From assembly GCF_036370855.1 (NCBI RefSeq), contig NC_088113.1, forward strand, positions 20,542,501-20,606,500: a DNA stretch of 64,000 bases. The letters run 5' to 3'. The notes beneath the pieces are model-generated. The model worked only from the letters and a program-made list of their open reading frames with translations. It was not told the DNA's origin and did not search any database. The DNA is from Dromaius novaehollandiae (Eukaryota; Chordata; Aves; Casuariiformes; Dromaiidae). The translations under genes and the position numbers were made by a program. Shown piece after piece: positions 12,901 through 25,300 of the stretch (position 1 is its first letter; each line of letters begins with the position of its first letter).

Positions 12901-13296
12901 TTTTTAAAAAATAAACCTCAGTGAAAAGGTTTGCTCTTCAGTTAAACAAAAATATTTAAAAAATAATTTCATCTCCCAAACTGGATTGTAAGAAAGGTTT
13001 TAAAGAACTTTTATAAAATCCTTAACAATGTAAATCGTGTGTGGAATATCCATTTTTAGCTGTCATTTATTAACAGAATAATTAACCATTCATTATATAA
13101 ACATATATATTAAAACTAAACATAATAATGAACACCTTCCTAACCAATACTGAAGCAGCACATCTGCACAAGTTTAGTTACTTTGCAGTTCCGAGGGGAC
13201 AAACAAATGAAGGAGAGTTCTGCTTAGTTCACCGTGGTTTGACAAGGCTTTCAGTCACTTTTTCAGGAAAAAGACATTCTGAAAAATTAAGATTTT
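9909..13296. other. Intergenic, between the SNPH promoter region and the RAD21L1 3' end
   Basis: AT-rich from about 10.2 kb on. I read the candidate open frames on both strands (10.4-11.1, 11.5-11.8, 12.2-12.8 kb) and found no recognisable protein family, no convincing splice-linked exons and no recognisable transposable element. A RAD21L1 3'UTR may extend into the right end. Confidence 0.55.
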
Positions 13297-13302
13297 TTTA
13301 TT
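13297..13302 (-). terminator. Candidate poly(A) signal for RAD21L1
   Basis: AATAAA on the minus strand, about 25 nt after the RAD21L1 stop codon (13329-13327). The spacing would make a very short 3'UTR, so later signals further left are also possible. Confidence 0.3.
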
Positions 13303-13326
13303 AGTTTATCTGAATATTGCATGATT

Positions 13327-16300
13327 TCAGAGAGTATTGAACTTTGGGCCTACAGTTGCTGTAATGTCTGCAAAAGGAGCACTTTGAGTAAGCTCAATAA
13401 CCAACTGTTTCTTTAGAACAAGAAAGATGTAAAACTTGGCTGCAGCTTCTTTCCGGTTGTTTTTCTGACAGAGCTCCAGTAAACTGAAAGAATTCACTCC
13501 TGATTTGTTCATGTGCTGTATAAGGGGGGGGGGGAAAAAAGAAAAAAGAAAATCAGTTAGGTCAGCTTAACTGCCAATAAAACCAGATCCCATCAAGTTT
13601 GAACTGAAGAGTACTTCTGCTCAGAGTGAATATTTTCCGGTTGAAGGCCTTGAATAGTATCTTATCTTGGCATTTACATTTATATAGTGGCTCTTAACAT
13701 TTTATTGCCATAATATTGCTACCACCTACATATGTTACAAAAATTTACATGCCTGCAATTCCACTGAATTCAGTGAAACTGTACTGAGGCATACAATGAA
13801 GCATATCTGTAATGATTTTCATGATTGAAAACAATAAAAATCATTCCATACCCTGTTCTTTGAATAGAGAATACCAGCTATATCATAGACAAATTAATTC
13901 AGAGCTAACTAATTATTCCTATTGTTTGTTTTTAAATGGCTACACATAAATGTAAGTATTTATTTAGGGGTATTACACACAACCTGTTAAAAGTGTTAAC
14001 ATAAAATAACTAAAAGAACAAGAAGGTTGCAAAGTCAACCTCCAACACTAGGGACAAGCTAGACTGAGAGCAAAGTTTGGTGAACTTTGCTTTGGCAGAA
14101 GTTCCAACCTAAATGTTCCCCACATCCCCATTCGCATGTTCTGATTTCCGTATTTTCCTTCCTCGATCGTTTGTTCAGCCATGAGGTACGTTAGATTAGA
14201 GAACTGCCCTGGGTGAAAATAACTTTTTGGCATTTTTTTCCCCCTTTTTTCCCAACCAGACCAATGCTGAACCACCAGAATGCTTGCACTGGCCAAAGGG
14301 AGGGAACAGGAACATGCAGATGTGGGCAAGAATTTAGACATTCAGCATCATGACAGCCTGTGCTGGCTGCAGTGTAAGCCTGTCACAAATTTGTGCATAT
14401 GGCATACAGTATCATACATTACAGCTCCACCAATTTTGAAAGGATTTCTGCAAGAAAGGCAGAATAAGCCTTCCTGATGCAAAGGCTATCCTCATCGCTA
14501 AATTTCAAGTGGCTTGGAAGTGCTAGGGCATTAAAATCTCCTAAAGAATGGGTTACCAGATTTTTTTTTAATATAAGCATCACTCATTTCCGTAGCCTTA
14601 ATCTCAGAAGCAGTTCAAACAGATGAAGAGCCCAATGCAGGCACCTGAGACTGGGCAAAACTCTAAGTAGCTAGGAATAGGGTTGTATAGAGATAGTCTA
14701 GAGACTACTCACAGCAGGAATAAAGCAAGGGCTTAGCATTACAGAAGACACTGCTGATAAAGTAAAAGTTCAGAAAAATTCTAGAAATTCCAGCAGGTGA
14801 GGGAAAGTGGAGCGCTCAATTCTGATTTCCTATATAAATTGCCTATATAAACACCCAGTAGAAGGCAATTATACATAGCGTTTGAAAAGCAACAATATCG
14901 TAAACTGTATAAATAAGCAGGAGATTTTCTGACACGGTCCAACCAAAATCAATGGCTATTTTTGGCATCTATTTACAATGTCCAACATTGATACCTGTAA
15001 TGTTTTTAGTAACTGACGAGTTCTTTTGCTCCACCTTTTTTCTTCTCTGTCTTTATTGTTCCTTATTAGCTCCTTGATAGGAAATATAACAATGTTAGAT
15101 AGCATGTATAAAAAGTCATACACAAAGATGATAAAAAAGGACAAGTGTTCTAGCTTAACTGAAAATCCAACTGAAGCTAGACATTTTGGTGGCTATATAT
15201 AGGGTATCTGGGACTTTTGACACCTCTACACTTATAGCAGGCTTTGTGGAACTGAGAGAAAAAGAGTGTTAACTAGGTTCTTCCCTCCGCAAAAAGAGAG
15301 GCAGATCAGATGTAACAACATGTTATAGACTATGAAAATGGTCCCACTGAGCCTTATGAAGGCAGCTTCACAGTAAGACACTCTTGTGTGTGACTAGGGT
15401 TACTGTAACATTAGAACTAGCCAGGAGCCAAAATGGGTGTTCAAAATTTCAGCTTCATATTTTAGACTTCTAACCTATGAAGTTGACAGGACAAGATTAC
15501 ACATGGGTCAAAGTTTTTAAGTTTCCTCATAACCACTAAGTTCACAAACTGTTTCCTTTTTACGTGGAAGCACAGTCTTTAAATAGAAGTCTGCCGTTTT
15601 CCTCGCAGACTCTATAACCTTTAAACAGGGGAATATATATATCCCTGACTATCAAGCTATCAATGCTTTTGATTGGCAAAATATATATTAAAGAGTATAT
15701 TAATACATTGAAATTCACAGTAAGTTCATGAAATTATCATTTTCGTGTTTTTTAATATTTCTGTGAAAGAATGCCATTCTGCTGTGAAGTTAAGTTGCCA
15801 GCTTCTAGTATACATACATTTGTTAACTCCGCTTGCTTTATTTCAGCTTCTTGTCCCAGTGATGTATTCACCAATGAAGAGCTCTCAGACAAAGCAGTTC
15901 TACCCTGCTATTGGAATAGGAAGGATGATCAGTTGGCATTAGCAGTCATGCACACAATCTCATTCTCAATTACATAATTCTGCTCCAAAAATTTATTATA
16001 ATAAATGTTTTCCAAAATTATTTAAGAGTTGATATTTCTGTCATATCTTTTCTCACATAGGAAGGGGCTTTGCTGTAGTATTCTTCCTATAGCTGGATCT
16101 ACACCTATAGGTTCAATTCAGGTACAGACCCTACATTTTCTGTTACTGTTAGGTCCAATTTTGTCATTCTTTTTCAACCTTAAAGAGTCTTGTATTCGCT
16201 AAAGAATCTCCTTTTAAGATAACCTGAATAAAGATGGCAGAAATGGATAATTAATTATTACTTGAGTATTTGCTCAATTTGAGACACAAAAGAAAAATCT

Positions 16301-19300
16301 CATCCTTCATAAAGATGACAGTATTTATCTTTTCAGTACAAACAGGCTATACTTTATATTAAGGTTTCATTTAGAATTAGTTTATAAGATGTTAATAAGT
16401 GATTAATAGATATTTTAATTAATAATCTGTTGTGAGAGTCTGCCAAGGTGCTTATAAAGAAAAATTTCATGACACAAGCCACTTAATGTTATATCAGCTG
16501 TCTCTGTAACATGCTTTTCAAACATATATTAATAATTTCTTAGCTTGTTATAAATGGAACCTTAACATAAAATGAAACCAACAAATACGTTTAGTTCTCT
16601 AAAATTTACGGAAACTGCTCACTATAGTTTCATCCAGATTATCATCAATTTCATTTTTGCTATTCTTTGATGCCAACATAAATGAATCATTTCTAATTTT
16701 TTTCTCAGTCTCTGAATGATCTGACTCCTGTAGGTAACTTGGCTCTTCAATTATCAGCATCTCTGTATTAACAAAAAAAAAAACAAAAAACAAAAAACCA
16801 AGGTTTGAGAGGAAGTTATGGTTAATCTCTGTCCTTAAAAAAAGCTTTGAAAAACAAAACCACACCCCAGTCTAGAAAACTCAAGAAGAGTGCTAAGTAG
16901 AATAAATATCATTCCCAATAGGACTACAGAAGGAGAACCTTTCAAGACCGCTTTTCCTGTAAGCATCTAAGAGTTGACCTTTACAGACTTGTAGGAGGTG
17001 GTTTCACTGATTAACTTCTGAGCTGGTCATGCAGATTATTTTCCTAGCTGAATAAAAGAGTGAAAGTGGATAAATCACCTTAGCAGACCATCTAAAATGG
17101 AACATTTCTTCTTGCTCGATATTAACCAAAACATGATCTTCAAGGTAGTAACAGAAATTATTTGGAGAATTGGGAGAATTCTCTGAATTTGGAGAACAAT
17201 TTGAATAAATTCAGAATAAATGGGAAGCCTGTTTTTTAACAAACCTCTAGTTTGGGAGTCAATTGGAGAAACAAAAGGAAAACCCTAAAATACCTCCTTA
17301 TGCCACAAGAGAGAAAAAGTCTTGCCTCATTTGTGATGTAAGGAGCAAAAGAAAAGTACTTATAAAAAAAAAATCTATTTTTCTTTTTACATTTAATGTA
17401 GCCAATTTTCTTAACATTTGAAACTTTTTGACCTTGACTTGTAGACTACTGTACACACTGTGTGTGTGTGTCTCAAATGTTATATAAAATAGATTTTAAA
17501 CACTTCCTAATGGCTAATTCTACAGAGACAGAATTAAAATGTCACCTTTCGTATCTTGTCCTTTTCTTGTTTCTTCCATTTCAGACTCCATCGGTATTCC
17601 ATTTCTTTCCATCTTGAATCTGTGATACTTGAAGCAGTTTGCAAACAACTGAAAACAATCATTTATTATTTTTATTTTATCATTTATTATTTATTATATT
17701 TTTTTGTTCTCAGAATATACCTTTAGACTATTGACAAGCATTAAAACAAAGGAATGAACAGGAGCTGTATATTGATAACTGCAATCTAGAATTTAGAGAT
17801 TTGGATTAAATCTTTCAGAAAATCTGCAATTTTTTGAAGTAATAGCCTTTTGCAGCTTGATAGTGAAGTCAATGAAGAAATGTCTTAGTCACACCTTGGA
17901 CCATTTTTCCTCTAAGACAACCAATAAGAAGGGATGAAAGAGAAAAATCTGCAATTTGTGTTTGAATTTCTCTCTGCATCTGCTGTTGTGTTCATCCTCA
18001 TAAATAACAAGTTGTAGTTCTGCACCTCAGCTCAGAGAAGTGAAGGGGTACTGTTCTAACGAATATGCAGGACTGTTCCTGTGGACACCCTGCCTCCTAG
18101 ATCTCTCAAAGAAGCTATACAGCCAAAGAAACATCGTGCAATTAACATAAGACTGCTGTAAAACAGTTTACTCCGTTTCTTTCAGTATCATCTTGTACAT
18201 ATGTTGATCCCTTCTTTCTTTATCTCATCATAAGCTGTAAACTTATAGCTTCTTTGAATGATCTGTCAAATAATATGTAGGGACATGAGAGGCTTTGGTA
18301 GATCATATTCCCATGAAACAAATGTATCTTTCCTGCAGAGAAGAACAATAAGGACCAAACTGTCAAAAAAAGCGTGGTCTGGCTCATGCTTCCAGCCAAA
18401 ATGATACAGTGATCAGGAGCATCTTGGCTCTCTGAAAAGCAAACTCCCTTGACTTCTGCTGAGCTGGAAGCTTAATCTTCCATTAGGAAAGTAAAAAACA
18501 ATTTGGCATACCATCTTTCCAAAGTCATTAATCATATGATCATAATGTTTAAGCCTTATGTGACTTTAAAGTAAATGCTAAAGAAAGTAACTTTAAAGTA
18601 AATGCAAAAAAAAAAAAAAAAAAAAGGTACAATGCTGATTACAGAGCAGAAACCAAAAAATTAGAAAGTATAAAAGATATTGACAGAAATCAGGAAAATT
18701 GTGCATAAATGTACAATCACTCAGATGCCAATATGTAAAACAAAACATGTATTTTCAAGTTTCTGTGTCATTTTTTACTCATTCTTGCAGTGCTGGAGAG
18801 TGGAGTGCTGGAGATTAAAGACCTGAGTTCTGCATAAGGCCTTTTGGCTGAAGCAATTAATTATGAATACACTTACAATCATCAGGTGTCCAGTGAGCTG
18901 TAATGCAGAACAATACTTATAATGATGGTTTGCACCTGCAGTTTACTAGGAATTCACATGAAACCAACTCTGCAAAATCTCTTATAATTAGATCCTAAAT
19001 GTGCAATACTCCCAAAATTTATACAGTGGCATAAAAACCTACAAGGAATAAATCTTTACCATTTGTAGCTGAGCATGAATCAAAGGTTGTGCAGTGTGGG
19101 ACAGAAGTGTATCCACTCCGCCTGACTTCTTCCACATCATTGTTTTTTTTGTTGGGGGTGCAAGGTCTAACGTAGCAAGAATGTCCGTGAAGTTGTTAAG
19201 CTGGTTGTATATAGCATTGCAGCTGAGCTCCTTGTCCGCATCCACAAGCAATTTCCTCTTTCTTTTATTTTTTTTCCTCTGGGTGATAACTAAGTAGAGC

Positions 19301-22300
19301 AAGTATTTTAAAAAAGGTATTGACCTCCTTCACTGATAGATATCTCTCTATAATGTAACTCAGCACTGGAGGCACTAAATAGCAGAAAAAGTAATCTCTA
19401 AAGAAACTTATTTAATTATCCCTTTTCCCCATATATTTAGTGTTTGGCATTACAATATCAAAAAATTCAACAGGAGTTGTTCATCCTTCCTATTTCTGAT
19501 TTGGGCATTTTTTTTTTCAATAACTATTACATTATGAATATACACAAACGAGGTCCAAGGCACTGAAAAATTAAGCATGAAAAAAGCATTGTGAAATGAT
19601 TGAACAGACTGATGATCTATTGAAAGACAGCACAAACTTGAAAATTAAAGTACAATGCATGGACCATTTCAACAAAAGTTTTTGTAATGTCTACTCTTTC
19701 ATATATTCCTAATTAAGGAAGATGTATGAGTATTTTACTGAAGAAGCAGCAACATGATGATTTAATAAGAACATATGATGTACCAACAAGATTGAGTAAA
19801 CTATCTTTAATCCATCAGGAAGTTAATTGTTCCAAGAATTATCAACATACTCAACAACCTTCATTATCTCATGATTCATAGCTGTATTCGTCATTTTAAT
19901 CCTTTGGTATCGAATTAGGTAGGATTCACATAATAAACCAAAGAGAGAGGCAATCATTGGTTAGATATCCATATCTTCCTGAATATTATTTTGGCAGTCC
20001 AGAAAATGAAAGTATTCTAAGTATTAGTGTCAACAGGAACTTGTTTATGTGCTAACACCCGCCAATGTGATAGATGTATACTCACAGAAGAAAAGAAATA
20101 TTTTTCTTTTTGGATCGTATGTTAGAAGTTCATGAAACAAATTTTACAAAGGCATGAAAGTTTAAGGTTGTTATTTTGCATATAAAAGATTGATGATGTG
20201 TCACTAGCAATGAAAGTTCCTCAGCTAAAAGTTCAGTAACACCCATGACTAGACTGGGTTTGCACTGCTGGCAGAACTGTAGAAGAGCAAAGCTTATCTT
20301 GGTATGTGGAGGAGACTGCAAATAGAGATTTGTGCAGATCAGATGAATAGCCTGATACTGGTTTTGTATAATAATTATCAGAAAAGAGAACTCTGACAGT
20401 AGGAGCAGATTAAATGTAAAATGAGAATATTCTGTGATGCAAATTTCTTTAGTAATAAGAAGTAAGAAAAGTAAGCCTACTAATGCAAACCATTAGCAAG
20501 AAACTAATCTAGTTCTGACCTGTATCATCAACAGGCTCAAGCACAAATCCTTCTTCTTTAGACAAAAGTGCTGTTTCATTCATTAGAGGACCTTTTTGAA
20601 TCATGGCGTCTGCACCATTGGAATCCACTACAAGAAAACCCAGCAAATAACCCAAATGAAAAAAAAATTATAAGATGAAATAATTTCTTAGCCTTATGAT
20701 ATACGAGATTGGCATCAGACAAAAAAGATCAGAATTAGAAAACTATGATTTAATCTATAATCTCACAATTACTTTAACCAGCATTAACTGGCACTGCCAA
20801 ACTAGCATAAAAGGAATGGGCAGTGCAAGGATGGACTAGTGCAATGAGAGGTGTCACTGTTTCTCTTTAATACTCCAGATTACGCAATTTAATGCAGCAG
20901 TGTAATCGTGATATAAGGATGTATGATACCAAAAAAAAGTTTTTCTTTCCAGAAACACTTTTTGAAAATTAATTTTCATTTCAACAACTTATTTTATCAA
21001 TACCAAATCAAAATAGGACCAGCAACACCTTTATGAACTACTAAAATGTCATTTGTAGCTGAAATGTGGAGTCAGAAATAGTTGTAGATAAAGTTCAAAA
21101 TCACGGAATACCCTTCTTCTGTTTCATTTCCCTCTACCAAAGCAATAGCACAGTCTAAGCAGCAGCATGGAACAACAGCATATTTAAAATACAGTTTATC
21201 ATATAAAATGTTTCTATCCATGTCAAGCTACAAATCTAGAATTCCAAGGTCAAATTAAATTATACCTAAAATGGTGAATAAAGTATACTAGAAAAAAAAC
21301 AATTTAACACAGGAAAAAGATATGATTCTTGTCAAACAAGGCTGATTGCAAGAAACTTTATGCAATACAGGAACAGAGGGTTCATTTAAGTAATGAGGAA
21401 CAGAGATTCTACAAACTCACCGGCTGCACTGTTCTCTGGAAGATCTTGTGACAAAGGAAGTTCTTCCTCCATATCAAGAATGTCTTTAATTAGGCTATTT
21501 TTCTCATCTCTCAATAGAATTTCTTAAAAATAAAATGCCTAGTTTTATTCATTCTACGTTTTAGGAGTCATGAAATAACCTGATACAGCCATATGTTACT
21601 GCTTAAATATTAATTTTGTGCAAACAAAAAAGCTTAGCTTACACAAATGTGCAGCGATATTACAACTGTTTTCATATAAAAAGGAGAACATTAGTCTTAA
21701 TTTAGTTTTCTATCTTTTTCTTGAAAAGTGTGGTCACTGTTACTCTTTCAAAGGTATAAGTCTACAAAGGTATATGTAAATATTCTAAACCATAAAAATG
21801 TACACTCAGTTGCCTTTGTTATTATGATAATAAGAATAAAAATGCTGTAGTATATCACCTTTGAAAATATAAATTAAGCATTACATATAAATTGAATACA
21901 TTTTATTCTAAACAACTGAAATGTGTTCTTTAATTCCATTTTAGCTGGGAATGTCTAAATGATCAGGAATTTAGTGACAAGTAGTAAAAAACAAAGTAAA
22001 GTACAAAAACAAACAAAAAAAGGAAATTTGTGTTTGAAAACAATCAATTTCATGTTTGTTTGCTTTCCTGTAAGAATAAAAATATTTGGAAAGAATCTAA
22101 TTCTGTTTATTTGTGCTAAACCCTACCAATCATATCCCCAGCAGTCTCCTCATCTCCAAAACAATCATGCTCAAAGCAGTAAGTATCTTCACACAGTGCA
22201 GACTTGTCTCCATTTAGGCTTGCAGGGGTGTGATCAGCTAAGACACTATTACTGCTCATTACTATGCTGCCATCAAGGAAGCTATGTTGTCTTAGTGTAT

Positions 22301-25300
22301 CTGGTTCCTCACCTGAATGAATACAGAATTTGTGATGATTCATCTGCATGAATACATGTGAAATATGTATTTATCCATTTCCTAATTTTCAAATAATTTA
22401 AGAAATGTTGTAAGATATTGCACACAGCAAACAAAATATTATAATAAACAATTTTAACTAATTCAATTAAAAAAAACAAATGTTGGGTTTGAGTCTCATT
22501 CTCTAATATCACATTATATTACTTCAGCAGAATACTGGACACAGAAATCTAAGCATGAGACTATATGATAGGCCAATCAACACAAACATGAAGTAAATGC
22601 ATTTTTAATAAGAGCTTCTTCACATGTGGACATGACTCAGATTGTACAAAATTCTGCATAGAACACACACACTTTCCCTTATGGAATATTTCTAATTTCT
22701 CAACTTCTCTCACCAAAGTTTCTATCACAGAGAAGTATATTGCTTTCGTAATCCTCTGTAAGTGTGATGTCTTCAGCTCTGCTCTGATTCAAGGTAAAAT
22801 GTTCAGCAACCTCAATGGCACTAATAAAAAAAAATATATACAAAATACAGTATGAACTGAAACCCATTGACCATTTAGCTGGAATGTGAAAAACGTTTTT
22901 CCAGACAGTCTTCAAACCTGATGTTTTACTGTAAAAAACAGAAAGACAGCTATGGTTTTCTATGGCATTGAAAGTACCCCAGCTGATCCTAACTTCTGTG
23001 GAGAAAGAACTGCCTCCCAAAGCTATTGGAATTCAAACCATTTCAGATTTTATTGATAAAATTCACTGCTTCGTATTTCCTCTAAAAGCTAAAAAACAGC
23101 ACATGGAAAACAGATGCTACATATTCATTAAAACTGGTACCTCTAAGCTAGTAGGCAACTGCCTCCTTAGCTAGCCAAAAGTCCTAAGTAAACTCCAGTG
23201 TAAGCTGTACAGCGAACACCGAATCTGCAAGAGTCATAACAGCATGATAGATAGAGGGAGGTCCACGAGGGCGAGGAAGAGCATTTAGCTAAACAGACTT
23301 AGGAGTTATCTCCGCACCTGGAACGTCATGAATAAATTCTCCAGACAAACACTCAGAATGCAATCTCCTCAAGAAATCGTAGACATATTTATAAGCACTG
23401 AAGAAGCATCATCCATACTCCTCTCTCCATATTTCATATTTCTCCATTCTGTTTTGCCAGTAAACTTTGGCTTCTGTAAGTTTTACATATTCAAGCCCTA
23501 CTATCTACCAGACACTTGTCACATAATAGGCATCTAATTTGTATAATGCCATCATCTGTAAATCAAACCCTACAGACCCTTTGGGTAGTCAAAAAAAAGC
23601 ACACTTTCCAGAGTTGGCACGCTGAGCTATTTGAATAAATTGAAAAAATAATATTGCTTCTCCGCTGCAGTTACAAAATCCTAAAGACTTACAGATCCAA
23701 TCAAACTTTATTTATGAAGCGGTACAGAGGAAACGTCTGTGAAAGTCCATTATCTTGGATCTTTCAGAGGACCTGAGCCATCTGAAATGTGTTTTGACCT
23801 GTTTTTTATTAGTTTTGCATTAATGCTGATGTATGTCAGAAAAGCCGAAGAAACACGTTGGCTTTTCATCAGGATCCAAGCATACTACCTCCTATAAAAC
23901 ACCAGGCCTCAAAGAGCAAGTGACCAGAAGATAAATCCAGTTACACAACGGAACAATGCAGCATTGCTAAGCTACCAACCAAGGGTTCCTTGCTCTTACA
24001 ACAGAATTTATACCACCTTTTATATCTTCTCCTGAGGTCAGTAAGTTGTTTGCAGGCTTCACTTACACAATGTAAAATGTGAAAATCCTGAAGCCTAAGT
24101 TCAATACATGATTTTGTTATAAAGAACTTGTGCTGATTAAATGGACTTGGAGGAGCTCTACAAATGCACAATTCTTGTGATTGTTGCCTTGTAAACCTGA
24201 TTGAGATTTTAGAACAATTTAGTTATCAAACCAAAATAACTCCATCTGAATTTGGATCCAATAACAATAAAGATATCTTTTACTTCTGAAAATGCTAAAA
24301 TAATTTACAAAATATAGGGAAGCATTTACTTTAATTCAGGGAGTGGTGTTGCAAAATCATGAAATTCTTCAGGTAACGTAATGGACTGATAAGCAGCCTC
24401 AAAGTTCTCTTCTGGAAGGTCAACAAGTCCTAAAAGAAACACAAAACGTAACAAAATAAGTAGCAACAGAATAAAAGTAATGTTCTCCCAAGTACATATA
24501 GTAAAACTATAAACCTGTCAAGGTCTCTGCCATTATAAATAACAAAAGTAAAGCTTAGGTACTTTGTCAACAGGACTTCACAATGGAATGTACTTTGGAA
24601 GCCCTATTATTTACAGACAGATACAAAAGAGTAAGCTGCTGTTGAAAACTGCTACAGGCCCTGAAATGCTGTAAATACATTGAGTTTACCAACAGCTACT
24701 TAAAGCCCCTGGAAGATTCTTATAGCTGGTAGCTGGCCTAGAACCTTTCATGCAACTTCATTTGAGTTATTGTGTTTTCTTTTTCTCTCCAGTGTCTATA
24801 TAATGCTATTCTCCAGAATCAAATAATTATGAAATAAGATCGCACATACTTTATAATCAGAGAATCATGCAACAATATAGCTTAGAAGGGCTCTCTGAAG
24901 GTTATCTAGTCCAATCTTTTGCTCAAAGCAGTTAATTTCAAAGTTAGATCGCTTTTCACTGTTTCTGATAATGGAGATTCCACAGCATCTCTGGACAATG
25001 TGTCTCAGTGTTTCACCACTTTTACTGTAAATTTTTTCCTCTTCTATCCAGCTGGAGTTTCACTTGCTGCAGTTGTGACCTTTGACTCTTGTCTTTGTAC
25101 TGTGTGCGTGTATATAAGCTACTATAATACCTATTAAAAATAAATAGTACTACATAATTTTATCAGGCGTTAGCTCTAGAGATTTCAAAATGTTTACAAA
25201 TATTACCTAATTAATCATTATCATATTCATGAAAATGATGTATAATAGGTCACAAAGAAAATTAAGAAGTCTAAGTCAATAGAAGCTGGAGTTCTTCTGT

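Noticed and set aside
15745-15977. Plus-strand open frames of 65-68 codons
   Set aside because: These overlap RAD21L1 exon 11 on the opposite strand, which has a matching family alignment and correct splice phases.
18600-18630. Possible processed retrocopy ending in the poly(A) run
   Set aside because: No coding remnant, LINE or SINE body, or target-site duplication visible beside it.
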